From Xiphias gladius (taxonomy: Eukaryota > Chordata > Actinopteri > Istiophoriformes > Xiphiidae), in contig NC_053417.1 in assembly GCF_016859285.1 (NCBI RefSeq), positions 28,265,706 to 28,329,705 on the forward strand: a DNA stretch of 64,000 nucleotides, written 5' to 3'. Below are positions 52,865 to 64,000 of this stretch, piece after piece (the stretch's first letter is position 1; each line of letters opens with the position of its first letter). The notes under the pieces are model-generated. The model saw nothing but the letters and a program-made list of their open reading frames with translations. It was not told the DNA's origin and did not search any database. The position numbers and the translations under genes were made by a program.

Positions 52865-55800
52865 GAAAAACGCGTTTTCTCAGTAACCGAAGGACAAAGT
52901 ATAACAGTTCAATGCCACTTTTCTTTCTCTGGAAGCGAGAAGTTCTTCTGTAAAGGAGAATGTAGAAAAGAAAAGATTATGATTGAGACCACTGCCAGCG
53001 TGGCCCACAACGGCCGATACAGCATCGAGTACCAAGGATCTTTTCTTTTTTCTGGGTCTCTGTATGTGACCATCAGACGGCTGACCAAGGCCGACTCGGG
53101 ACGCTACACGTGTGGTTTGAGCATTTTACTGGATTTTTGTGTGGACGTTGACCTCACAGTTAAAGTCGGGGAGTTTCTACTGAACGTTATAAATATGATC
53201 TTCATTGTCGGTTCAGTCTATACCGCTTTTAAAGTGAAAAAAAAAAAATCAGAACTTTTATAGTTGTAACAATTTGTGTGAGCTTTCCCTTTTTTCTTTT
53301 TATTCAGACAGAAATGAAAAACAGAACAGTTTCATGATTGGGAGCAGAATGAACGATTATTTTTTCCTTTGCATGACATCCGTTCCATTGGAAACGGACG
53401 TCGTTTTTCCTGAATTAAAAGGGCAACATTTGTTTTATTTTTATGTGTTTGAAAACAGAATTCTTACATTAGATGGTGTTGCAGCCTGATATGTTTTAGA
53501 CAGCAAACAAACTTTAGCCAGCGAACTGAACTTATCCAGTATTCTTCAAAAGAGAATTTAAATAGCGCTCTATAAGAAGAAGAAAATGGAGTGAGGGAGA
53601 CAGAAGAGAAGAATGTATATTAACAAGGAGAAGTAAAAGGTATTAAAGAACAACAAAAACTGTGAAAACACTGTGGGGGTTTTGAATAACTTTTTGATTA
53701 AGCAATGAAGCTACCGAGCTTCTTTTCCGCTCCTCAATGAATCTTTATTTGAATGAAACGATGTAGAACCTTGAGAACAAAATGCCTCAGTACTTCATTA
53801 AATATCAAGCCCATCTTGTGGCAACACTTCACTTCCTGTTTTTGTGACAGTGACACACACACAAATATATACATATATATCCACACATATATGTATTTAT
53901 CTATATGTATAGATTGATATATATACATCTATATACATATAGACAGACAGACAAGTAGATATAGATATGTGGGATGGACAAAAACCCTCCTCTCCTAAAC
54001 AGGCTCTAACTGGTCAAATCGGGTAAGACTGTTCATAATGAAAAAGAAAATCACTCTGGCAGTTTTTTATGGACATCCTCGTACTTCTCTCCTTGCAGCT
54101 GTAACCTCTTGCTTGCGCAGCCATGACAGTCATGACCAAACAGCCGGTGTTGTCATTTTTTCTGGAGAGGACAGTCTCGCAGTGGCGACCTTTGGGGCAA
54201 CATGAGGAAAAAAGATTTATTGGCCACTAAAGACAAAAGACAAACAAACGACTATTTACAAATCCAGCAGACGCAGAGTAACATCATCATAAATGTTAGT
54301 CCAGGACTGACTGTCCTTTTTGGATGTGGTTTGGTCTTTGGCTGATCCGTCACGAAGATGAGATCATGATTTTTCTGTATCAGAACTGGATCAATATCTG
54401 ATGTTTTTTTTTCTCACGTCTCTTCGCTTTCCACAGGTGCAAACACCACTTCAAGCGTCCTTGAAGCCGCCAAGCAGGCATCAGGTGCAGGTAGGCTCAT
54501 GAAGTGCAGGTCCAAAGCTGCAGAGCTGCTCGTCTGATTTCTGCTGTAGCACGTGACATCAGTCCGCACACGGACGAGTGCATTTCACATGGAACCTGCA
54601 GCGCGTACAAGATCTTACACAATGTTTGCGTGATGCAAAGCTTGTCACATGTTTCACGCGATAACATGATAACAATCTATACTCATGGGAAGTTAAGAAA
54701 CACTGAGACTCCGATTTCTAAACTTTTTGACCAAGGTCTGATCACAACAGTTTTTCTTCTATTTTTATTACTAAGATTCCCACAGTTCAGTTGAGTGAAA
54801 TAAGATCCCTCTCTCTCCCTTCCCTCGCTCTCCTCCTATGTCTGTCGCCCAGGTTACTGCTTGCATCTGGTTGTATGTCTCCCTGTGATTTTTTTGCTGT
54901 TGGTTTTTGTTCTGCTGCTATTCTACAAAGTGAAGAAAAGGACGAACTCTGATGGTGAGTATCCCTCCAACGCAACTCGATCTGCACCTCGATAATTCGT
55001 CCAAATAGAGGCCTAAATGCTTCCCGTCTCTATGTTTCGCAGGCTTGAACACGAGGGAAAACGTGGACGACCGAAGCACGAAGGTGACTTTTTAAAACTC
55101 CGTGTGCGTGCTTTCTCTCATCGTTGGCTTCCACAGTGGCACCAAAGACAGGAGAACAACATTAGAGACTCATGACGGCTCAGGGTGTAAAACATGTTGG
55201 CAGCAGGGCAAAGCGATAGCTGGCAGGCAACCACACCTTTCAGCCACAACATTAAACTCGGTGACTGGTTTCAGTGTTGTGGTTGATAAATTTAAGCTTG
55301 ACTACTTTAGGCCAAAAAATTAATAAATGAAGGATTCAGTGTTTCATTCCTTGCTTTTATTTCTCCGTTTTCAAAAATCTAATTTACAGAACATGTGACC
55401 ATCAACAGAATAACATTAACTCAGTAAGTACCTTACAAAATATCCACATGATTGAAAAATCAATGAAAATGATCGCGGCTCCCAGCCGCGAGCAATACGA
55501 CCGTTTTTTTCACCCACGACAACCTGTTCAACATAACGAAAAGCACAGTTTCACGGACCTCTGTGGGTAGAAAGGTGTAAGTCTGACCACAGGGGTTGTG
55601 CTCTGTTGTACCTGAGTAAAAGTAGCAATACTATCATGTAAAAATCCTCCGTTGCAGGTGAAAGTCCCGCATTTATAATCCTACTTACGTGAAAGTATGG
55701 AAGTATCATCAGTAAAATCTACGTAGGGTAAGAAAAGTAAATTTACTCAGACCCCCATGAGTTTTACATTAGTATTTATGCCATTATGGCTTAATTATTA

Positions 55801-56529
55801 CTGATGCTTCACCATTTCACCGTTGGTTGAGCTGAAACTCATTTGAACTATTTTATATGCAGTTTAGCAGTTTATTGATCAATAATACATTGATCTTTGT
55901 ATGTAAAATCATAACATGCAAAGTAACTCGTGACGAACGCTGCGACACACTGTAAACACAGCAAAGCATCGAGTGCAAATATCTCTCCCTGAAATGTAGT
56001 GAAGCATCGGTATAAAGTAGGTAACGGTGATACTCTAGTAAAGTACAAGTACCTCTAACTCGTACTTAAGTACAGCACTTGAGCAAACCTGCATTCCCCC
56101 ACAACCAGCTGTGCCGCACAGAGTGTGGACAGAGGAGACTGTCACCAGCAGATGGCAGCGCAGGCAGGACTGTGAGAGTAGGTGCAGCAGTTCCTTAAAC
56201 CGGGGTTTCACACTTGGACTGAAATGCAATAGGACAAACGATGAGTAACACTGGAGGAACCATGGTCACGGACGTTTGCTTGGTTTAATTTAAATGCCGA
56301 GCACAGGACTCGGGTCAGACGGAGGACTCAGCTGGTTACCCTCGCATTTTAAAATGTCTCACTGCTTGTCACCTACTTGAAGCTGTTGTCTCTATTTTTA
56401 CAGATTTCCCACTATGAGAACTGGCCTCTGGTCTACAGGTGTGAAGACCCCATCTACCAGAGCCTCAGTCCGGCCAGCAGGGATCAGGACCAAACCTACG
56501 CTACGCTCACACACTCAAAACAGACATGA
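52334..56529 (+). CDS. Gene C: CD300/CMRF35-like receptor, one V-set domain, tail with two YxxL motifs
   Basis: Exons: 52334-52373 (signal, MKVHHLLFFCSLS), 52830-53168 (V-set), 54437-54490 (stalk), 54853-54954 (transmembrane), 55044-55084, 56404-56529. Phases agree throughout and would give 702 bp (233 residues). The V domain (about 14-126) has VQC...YTC, FFCKGEC and ADSGRYTC. The transmembrane segment (about 149-168) is followed by KVKKR. The tail has IYQSL (Tyr 210) and TYATL (Tyr 224), separated by ten residues between the YxxL boxes, so either two loose ITIM-like motifs or a widely spaced ITAM-like pair. Odd: the donor expected after the V exon reads G|GGGAGT instead of G|GTGAGT. Without it the frame runs on to a stop at 53261-53263, giving a 157-residue protein with a hydrophobic end (see findings). 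Splicing to the stalk would need a cryptic donor. AATAAA at 56848-56853 is a likely poly(A) signal. The gene runs opposite to gene B and shares its 5' end. Confidence 0.8.
52830..53263 (+). CDS. Gene C V-set exon with read-through end
   Basis: The V-set exon starts after ...TTTCAACAG with the same residues as gene B D1 (LCGGD). The expected donor at 53169-53170 is GG, not GT. The open frame goes on for 31 residues: GEF, then a hydrophobic run (FLLNVINMIFIVGSVYTAF), then KVKKKK and a stop. A 12-A run (53236-53247) codes for the lysines, so a sequencing indel there would alter the last residues but not the hydrophobic run. If translated, this would be a membrane-anchored single Ig domain with a very short tail. 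It could equally be a dead end of a gene losing its function. Confidence 0.5.
55585..56095. repeat. Dispersed repeat in the last intron of gene C
   Basis: Starts GAGTAAAAGTAGCAATACT and ends CTTAAGTACAGCACTTGAGC; a widespread teleost repeat by memory. Not coding. Confidence 0.5.
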
Positions 56530-57509
56530 GAGTGTTTGGACTTTTACTCGTTTAACCAGTATATTCTAAGTTAGTATGGAGCCACTTATTCCCCAAGCTT
56601 TCTCAGATGCGTGCCTTCTTAAATTCTACTCCTTAGGGAGCTTGATGAAACATTCAGTGAAAGAGTCTGTGAAAATGTGTTTCGTGTGAGGTGGAATTAC
56701 ACGTGTATAGTGTATGTACTGTGTATTCTGATCCACCTAGAAAAGGCTCCACCTCAACCTCTCTCGCTCTCTCTCAGTCAGCAGACTCTCCCCGAGCGGA
56801 GTCTCCCCACACACACACCTTGGTCGTTGTTTTCATTTTGTTTGCTTAATAAACTTAAAGTTTGGTTGATCCGACTTGGTTTCCTCCTCCTTGCTGCTTC
56901 CCCCTGAGCCGGGGTCGGAACATACTGGGGCTCGTCCGGTCCACAGCCACACGTTTCCTGATTGTCCCTTAGATTTTGGTGGCTTTGTGCTTTGTTTGGT
57001 TTTCTGGTGTGGTGCGGCGGGAACAAGTAGCCCGCGTCTGCTTTTTCTTTGTTGCACTGTGCGGCATGTTATCTTTGTGTTTAGAGGTAAACTGCAGTAC
57101 GTTCGGCACCAAGGGATCCAGCTGAACTGATTTCTCACTTCTTCCATTGGATCTACTTTGGCCTTTTTTTGTTTAGGGGTAAAAACTTGGTACATACCTA
57201 CTGTAAGACCATAGAAGAATGCATCTCACTCAATATATGTCATGCTTGATTCTCACATGGGAGAAATTATTTTACAAAATCACTGACAAAAATATGAGAA
57301 TATTTTTCTCTCAAAGTAAATATGTAGATCAGTCAATCAGCTGGGTGTAGATCCACGCTGAAGCAAACACATACAGAAGGTCTAAGGTCAAATACTAAAT
57401 ATAGGCTACAACCATCAGGAAGGGTCCTTCTGGGAAGAACAGTGTCCACCTTCTCATTATTTCAGTCACTGCACTGAATGTATTATTACATTTTTTATCT
57501 GTTTTTTTT

Positions 57510-59125
57510 TGTAGGAAACGTTTTACAGCAATTCTCTTCTATTCATCTTTTCAAAAGCGGGAAGGAACAGAGTTGCGTGACCTGGAAATTCATTCCCTGT
57601 TCTTCCGCAGGGATGAATGTAAAGAACAAGAGTTTCTCACTGATGGCAAACAGGTCCAGGGCTCAGGGATGTGGATTCAGGACTGAATATGAGAGGAGCT
57701 CAGAGTGACAGAGGTTGAGTTTCTACTGAGAGTCATGAAAATGCACCTTTCTTTCTTTCTGTTTCTATCTGTCTGTATTGATTAGTGTATTCGGTATCTG
57801 ATACATTCCACTTCAGCGTGTTTGCTGTTCACAACTCCGACAACTTCACGACCAAACTGGCCTCTCCTGCCTTTTGTATCAGTCGTATCGGCCACGCAGT
57901 TTCATCTCCAGCTCAGGAAGCTGCACAACTTCCACAGCTTTCCCTTCGATCACCACCGTGTCTGCAGGTACAGGTAAGTACAGGTCATATATGTTTAGCC
58001 GTCGGTTTATTAGGTACACCTAGCTAAAACTAAGTCCTGCAGTGAAACCCTATCTTCCAGAAGGTTATGATGTTCGGTATAAAATATTTATTTTCCAGTC
58101 CGGTGTTCATGTTCCTCAGTCTCTTGATAACAACCTGACCATCCTATAACCACGCTACTGGCATGGATCTAATGATGGCAACGTCAGTGGGTTGGTCCAA
58201 CACTCTGAAATATCCCAACAACAGATGGATGAACCTCTACTGGACCTTTTGGCACAGACACACACACTTTTGTACAAACATTCATGGATCCCAGACAACG
58301 AATCCAAATAACTTCAGTGATGCGCTCACTTTTCATTTAGTGCCACCATCAGGTCGACATTTGTGTTTGATGGACTGACATTCATGGTCCCCTGAGGCCA
58401 AACTGCAGTAACTTTGATCTCCTGACTTTTCATCTAACATCATCTTCCTGTTCATACTCCGTCCGAACGCTTTGTGTGATCGTGTCCCATAGTCTTAGCT
58501 TCAAATCCGTATAAGTTCATGAAAACTTGCTTGTTTGCTGACAAAACTTTCTCCTGTGTCAAGGATGGTTCAAATTGAAGACGCGGAGACAGGCGACCAG
58601 ATTATATAGAGATTAAATTCAATTGTGCAGCACTCAGCTCCCATTAAGGATGTGACAAATCATAGACAGTGCGTGAGTGTGACCAGATCTGGTAGTGTGA
58701 CATTTTACAGAACCAGGTGTTGCCTGACTTCACATTTCCAAACACACGTATGTATCTACTGGCAGAAGCTGGAGGCAGGTGAACCTGCGAGTCTGCACCA
58801 AAACAGGAAACCCATGCTCCAGTTCGTCCGTCGTTTGGGCTTCAGTTGAAGTAAAGAGGAACCAGCGCTTTCACTCCTAGAATCAAAGTGTAACGTGACC
58901 ATAAATTAACAGACAGCAGCGGCTCGTAGCACTGCATTTTCAGCTCAGCTTAGCTCGGCTGCAAAGACAGAATTTCTTATTACAGGTGTGCTGTCATCAC
59001 TCGATGAAACTGTTCATCTACTTGTTTGTTTTTTTCAGTGGGCCACATTTAGACTTTGCTCCTGTCTCCAAACGGACAGACTCCACCTACCACACCAGCA
59101 AATCTACGCTAAGAGCGCGTAGCCT
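57510..59125 (+). pseudogene. CD300-like relic downstream of gene C: V-set, stalk and tail fragments
   Basis: From about 57510 to 57712 a frame opening with GGAAACGTTTTACAG ends in CAGAG|GTTGAGTTTCTACTGAGAG, like the V exon end and following intron of the family, but the cysteine spacing is lost. At about 57822-57972 lies a stalk-exon match: TTCACAACTCCGACAACTTC and ACCAAACTGG resemble gene B's stalk exons, followed by GTAAGT. At about 59045-59125 GACTCCACCTACCACACCAG resembles the tail exon of gene B. A teleost repeat lies between the last two. The fragments are in the order expected for a plus-strand gene like gene C. Recognised by eye, so moderate to low confidence. Confidence 0.4.
58005..58450. 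repeat. Dispersed teleost repeats inside the downstream relic
   Basis: Begins with the TTTATTAGGTACACCTAGCT element and continues with GACATTCATGGTCCCCTGAGG. It splits the plus-strand CD300-like relic. Confidence 0.6.
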
Positions 59126-62100
59126 GTTACCAGCGTCCTTCTTGTCGGATGAGGACCTGTATTTGGTTACTTCCGCAAATTAGCATGTGCTCCGTGTTCC
59201 AGCTTCCGCTAAAGTTCGATTGCTTTGAACATGCTGCAACTGCAATATACCGTATAATCTGTAAACATTTAAAGATGAGGCTTCTGATCAGCATTTGGAG
59301 AATATTATGGGAATGAGGGACGCTGTTAGGAGCAGGTTGTGTTCTAATGTTAGGTCCTTAGAGGGGCAGTTTGCCTCAAAGCAAAAACATGCGTCCCTAT
59401 GTACTCACCTCTCCGTTTTCAGCGATGAGTTCATTTCGCTGTAATGATCGCACAGCTGTAAACTACATAGTCAACTACGTTCACAACAAAGACAGGACGC
59501 TGCTCAGCTTTCAGTGTAGTCAAGTCATATACAAGGACCAATGTCACATCAGCTGCGTTGAAAAAAAAGGACAGGAAATTTTTAGGACAAATTATGTTCA
59601 CAGGGTGTAAAGCCAAAAGTCACCAGGAGATCAGTTTGAAGCGATTTTTGCCTGATCCCCACACATTGAAAATTGTTGGGTTTCTTGCTGCAAGAAGACG
59701 CCGGTCACTGCGACTTCCAGTGAACAGGAGTCAGAATGTAATCGTGGTGATACAAGTAAAGAGAAACGTTCAAATGAGCTCAGTATTTTGCACATGTTTC
59801 CCTGGTGGTTGAACTTGAAACCAAATGGTTAAACAGCGGAGCATTTGCACTGTAAAAGGCTTTTTTTTAAAAACACATTTTTTTAAAAACACGCTGTTTT
59901 TGTGTAGTGATAAGAGTAAAACATATGATAATATGTCCAAAATAACATTCCAACAAAAAAATGACAGCATAGGTGGTCTGTTGTGAGTATGTGGAGACCT
60001 GGTCCGGTGTCAGATAATCCCCGTCCAGCGCCGTAGGCCCAGTGTCTTCCCTCTGTCTCTCTGTCTGCTGTTTCCTGTGCACGTCTCTCTAACCCTCACT
60101 CTGTGTCTTTAACAAATGCTGGACAGGCCCGGACCAGCGCAGTCCGTCGCTCAGGAATCAGGCCCGCTCTGGTAGTGAGACTGTGATCGATTGGGCTCGT
60201 CACCATGGAGACAGAGGATTAACGAGATGCTGTGCTCTGCCTGCTGCGACTACTCCTGTCTCCATCTGCTGGTGTTTCATTGACGTTTACCTTTCTGCTG
60301 GTAGTCGTATCATTTCTGTCTTTCTTTCTCGCTCGGTATAATTCTGTCCCTCTTGTGCTGTCTGGCCTTCTCTGCCCAGCCTGCTGCCTTCCTCTTCTTC
60401 TCTCCTTTGCTTTTTGTCGTCCCTGGTTGTTTTGTAGACTCACTCTATTTGAGATTCTCTCCTCCTTCATCTGTACATTTTCACGCATTCCCATCCAGTC
60501 CTTTGTTTTAAATTTCCTGTGCTGTGCCAGAATAAGAATGAGCCTCTCTTCATTTCTTTTTCTTCTTTCCTTCAGCTCAGTTCTCTCGTCTCTCCTTCCT
60601 CCTTCTCCTCTTCCTCTTCCTTCGCTCCCAGCTGATCTCCGAACTCCCTCAGCTTGTTACTCATTGTGCCGAACCATCTCATTTTTCCTTTCTTTCACTC
60701 TAAACCCTGGATTCAGCCCATTACCCAGTTTCTCTCTCTCCCTCTCTTATTAGCTCAGTGGATCAGGGCTGTAACACTGACTGGACGTGGAAAGATGACA
60801 GATTCGGGACTACCCTCCTTGTCTCTCTCTCTCTGTCAAATCAAATCGCTGCAACTCTTTGTTTCATTCCCACGTCTTTTATTTGTCTCGTCAGTGTCAA
60901 GTCTACAGTCCTAGCTAGCACCCCCTAGAGGCTGTTGTGTTCGTTACAGCCACAGTGTCAAAGTGTTGGACTGAAAGAGAACCCAACACACTGGGGACTT
61001 TTCTAATCCTAGAGCCTCAGAGGTAGTGAAGCTAAATAAATGAAACTAGATAGATTTATCATGATACAATACAATTATGGGACTATTCCAACTAGCATGT
61101 GCCCAACAATAACATCGCACTTCTTTTGTCGCTGTTAAGTGTGATGCACGTGTTCAAAAGATTGGAGTACTTCTTCTGCCACCGCCAATACTGAGCTGCA
61201 GCTGATGGATGGGTGGTAAAAATACAAATGGAGACCCTGTGCCAAAGTTTGTCCAGGGCCACCGAAATACTAAATCCGCCCCTGCCCGGGGGGGGCGCCA
61301 GATCAACAGAGTTCACCCTCTGGGGAGCTGCAATGTTTCCCATCAGATTATGACATATTGTTACCTGTGTACGAAACTGCCATGTGGTCGTCAGGGAGGA
61401 AAGCTGATGGGTCTTCTTCCCGTAGGGAACATGGATACCCACGCAGTTTTTGGAAATCCAGCCAATACAATATGAGCTACGTTGTCACCAAATGAAGACT
61501 CGGTCGGAGGGAAACTTCTATCTCATGGTGGCGCTACAGCTAAAGTCACTAAAGCATGAATAACCAGAGGAAATTTCTCTGGATCCGTGTGTTACTGCTG
61601 TTTCCCCGTCCTCAGGTGCCGCCACTGTGTGGGTTGTAACAGAAACAGGATTAAATACTGAAATAATTAAAAGCGTTCATTATTAAAGCCACTTTGTAGG
61701 ATTTGAAAAGTCCTTATGTTGGCGCCATCCATTGGTTATATAGAGAATGAGCACCTCTATGCTTCCTGCTCTTTGCAGAAATTTTCATCTGCACAGTGGA
61801 AGCAAACACACTACTGAAGAAAGGTAAAGCGTGTTTGAAGATTTTGCAATGAGTCCCCTCATGGCACTGAGCAAACTCCAGCCACTGACCTACTAAACTA
61901 AACACCTATAAACATGGTCATTTAGTTTAGACATGTTTGTCGAGCTACTGTTCTGAAGTTAGTGCAAGTGTTGTTCTTCATTCTTTCACCCGTAAAAGAA
62001 AGATTTGTTACATTGGTTTTTTCAGTTCGGGGGGAGAAATGTACTATTCAGCCAAAGTCAGACAGAGAGGAAAGTTTGTAAAATGTTTAAACAGCCAACT

Positions 62101-62779
62101 TAGTTTATCTTAGCGCTGCAGCTACATGTCAAAGATACCAAATAGCAGCTCCAGTTAAGAGTAGGGGAACACACCTAATCCTGTACACGGAAGGTTTCAT
62201 ATCTTCTTCCCACCATTGACTGACTCAGAAAGAGCAGGCAGCACGTCGTGTATCTCATTTCACTTCGTTTAATTTAACTAACTCAAAATCTTCACGATTC
62301 ACCACTCAAAATGTCTGCGCAAGGCTTTGTACACTACATCACTTTAGATTCAAGAATTATGTCCAATAATCCACAATGTTCAATACGTAACTCATGCATT
62401 TCATTACTCAGTATTAATATTTCATTTTACAAAGGCCCAACACGGTCGTAGACACAGCCAGCCTTCTCTGAAGCCCCGGCCACGCTGTGAACCATCCTGC
62501 TGCCAAGGAAAAAACCCCATAAGCAACACAATTGAATGGACATAAAATTAGCAGTTTTACATATTATAATAATGTAAAAAAAAAAAAAAATTGCAATCAT
62601 ACCAGTCCCCATTCCCCCTCAGGAGTCTCAAAAGGCATTCTGGGAAAGTGATTTACAAATGATGCGCCTGTAAATGTAAAGGCAGGTGAGAGGTAAAACA
62701 AGTCTTCATCATAAATTAAACAGTGAACTTCACAGATCAATGAGAGCTGACGGTCAGATATAAAAGGGGGATTTTTCCT
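59126..62779. other. Non-coding stretch after the receptor cluster
   Basis: A pyrimidine-rich block (60200-60900) gives a 173-residue Ser/Leu/Phe-rich frame that looks accidental. Nothing else recognised. Confidence 0.5.
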
Positions 62780-63064
62780 TTAATGTACATAGTGGTTGGA
62801 TACTGAATATTGGTCTTCAGCTTCAGTGTATCTATAATACTTCATGATTATTTTGTCAATATGTTCCTGCACCAGTTTCACCACCGTACATTTCTGTACA
62901 TTTATTGTCCTCTGAGAATAAAGGGGCTTATCCTCAGACGTGAAGTCAAATTCTGCAGAGGAAAAATCTCTCAGCTTTTCCTTCGGAATCTTCTGAAACT
63001 TTTCTTTTTTTCGATGAAAACCGAGTAGGTAGCGTTCAAAAGTTCTTCTCTCCAAGGTTGTCAT
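62780..63064 (-). CDS. Uncharacterised 94-residue frame
   Basis: Starting at the ATG at 63064-63062, the frame reads MTTLERRTFERYLLGFHRKK and goes on through a Lys-rich part (IPKEKLRD) to TVVKLVQEHIDKIIMKYY, ending at 62780. Codon use is unbiased by simple repeats, unlike most long frames in this window. The predicted helices and the IPKEKL / TVVKLVQ spacing faintly recall death-fold (pyrin-type) domains, but this is too weak to assert. It could be a single-exon gene, one exon of a larger gene, or chance. Confidence 0.3.
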   Translation of the reverse strand: MTTLERRTFERYLLGFHRKKEKFQKIPKEKLRDFSSAEFDFTSEDKPLYSQRTINVQKCTVVKLVQEHIDKIIMKYYRYTEAEDQYSVSNHYVH

Positions 63065-63136
63065 CGTGTTTCCAAGTTCTTTCGAGCATCTCAGTGTCCA
63101 TGCCGGACGCAGAGGAACTGTATTACCACGTGTCAC

Positions 63137-64000
63137 GTCGCAGTCGTGGAGTGTGGAATTTCAACCGGAGGAGGCGGCCATGAGCAGGTTGGCATTTCAA
63201 AGTTTCTTTACATGTGATGGGGCACTTTGTCTAAAGTGTTCAGACTTAAAGCGAAGTCGTGAGTTAGCCGGCAACCAACCATGCGTGTAGTCAGTGTCTG
63301 CAGTGTGTGTTCAGCTCAACCTCTGACCGGTCTCATGAGTCCTTCCTGTAATTTCCCTCCAGTCTCTCTCCTGGGACAAGCAAAGGTTTTGGCGTCTTTG
63401 CCTCGGCTCGTGCCCACTCACATCCCTCCTCTGACTCGGTTTTTAGTTGCCACATCCGTAAAATTCACCTCATGTCTTGTCTGAACACACTGAGAGAGAC
63501 TAGGAGATCAAACCTGTGTCCTTCTCACTCAGAGGACAGTCTCTCTACCTGCTGCGCTATCATGGCACATTTTCAAGACTGGGGCAGAGACATAGAACCC
63601 TCCTTTCCTCAGCCTTTCAAAGCCGTTCCCTCCTTAAATCTATCTTTACTAAGTTCGAAGGGTCGTGCTAAAAGAGAGAGGATGAAAAAACCTGGTCCCT
63701 ATCAAGTGTCGTCCTTATATCAAAGATGTTTCGGTTTGAGAACCATGTCCCCATCAGGATCCAGTCCAGTACCAGCTGCAGAGTTAAGCATTAGCACTTA
63801 TTTTATACATCCTTTCTTTCGGCTATCAGGACCTATTTTCTGACCTGAAAAGTTGTAAAGTTGCTTGACTTTTCAAGTTTATTCACAGTTTTTCTGTGAA
63901 TATAATCCAGAATAAAGGGTTGTCCCAGATATTTTTGAGGCCATTGCCGTTTGTTCAGTGTTAACTCCAACTTTTCAAAGTCATCGCCAACCTTCCAGAA
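63137..64000. other. Right end, nothing recognised
   Basis: Short frames only; a 123-residue frame (63472-63843, plus strand) has no recognisable motif or splice context. Confidence 0.4.

Noticed and set aside
60232..60753. 173-codon frame rich in Ser, Leu and Phe resembling membrane segments
   Set aside because: The composition follows from a long pyrimidine-rich block; the opposite strand gives an Arg/Lys-rich frame of similar quality.

Overview
The window looks like nuclear DNA of a ray-finned (teleost) fish. It is sparse in genes, has intron-exon structure, is full of (CA)n/(GT)n microsatellites, carries a decayed Tc1/mariner-type transposon, and contains several interspersed repeats that I recognise as common in teleosts. 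Most open frames over 60 codons are chance frames through simple repeats. The real coding content is in short exons with splice sites, which I assembled by hand on both strands.

Layout. From 1 to about 26.8 kb the sequence is mostly non-coding: microsatellites, repeats and a Tc1-like remnant (23.3-24.6 kb). It holds a few well-formed exons of a gene I could not identify on the + strand (11,094-11,270; 13,064-13,106; possibly a last exon at 19,784-19,849). From 26.8 to 59.1 kb lies a cluster of CD300/CMRF35-like (pIgR-type V-set) immunoglobulin receptors, with three largely complete genes and four relics. In order: a relic (minus, 26.8-28.0 kb); gene A (minus, 32.7-39.0 kb; two Ig domains, ITIM tail); a lone transmembrane-exon relic (minus, 39.9 kb); gene B (minus, 43.8-48.3 kb; two Ig domains, long repeated Thr/Ser/Pro stalk, damaged tail); a relic (minus, 51.2-51.7 kb); gene C (plus, 52.3-56.5 kb; one Ig domain, two YxxL motifs in the tail); and a relic (plus, 57.5-59.1 kb). 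From 59.1 kb to the end there is little beyond one short minus-strand frame at 62.8-63.1 kb.

How the genes relate. All three follow the same plan: a 40-bp signal-peptide exon ending in phase 1, V-set exons in phase 1-1, phase 1-1 stalk exons, a transmembrane exon and small cytoplasmic exons. Each Ig domain has the canonical Cys pair plus the extra close Cys pair (FxCKxxC) typical of CD300/pIgR-type domains. They are probably leukocyte surface receptors. Gene A looks inhibitory, gene C could be inhibitory or ITAM-like, and gene B has lost its family tail motifs.

Most notable. Genes B and C are head to head and share a 0.62-kb inverted repeat (promoter, signal exon, intron 1, first 35 bp of the V exon). 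Intron 1 is 456 bp in both with only two mismatches by eye, yet the V exons diverge sharply just inside their 5' ends. Gene A is bracketed by another inverted repeat of about 0.21 kb with about three mismatches. In gene C the splice donor after the V exon is GG instead of GT, and reading on into the intron gives a hydrophobic stretch followed by lysines, a possible newly formed membrane anchor. These points suggest a rapidly rearranging receptor locus.
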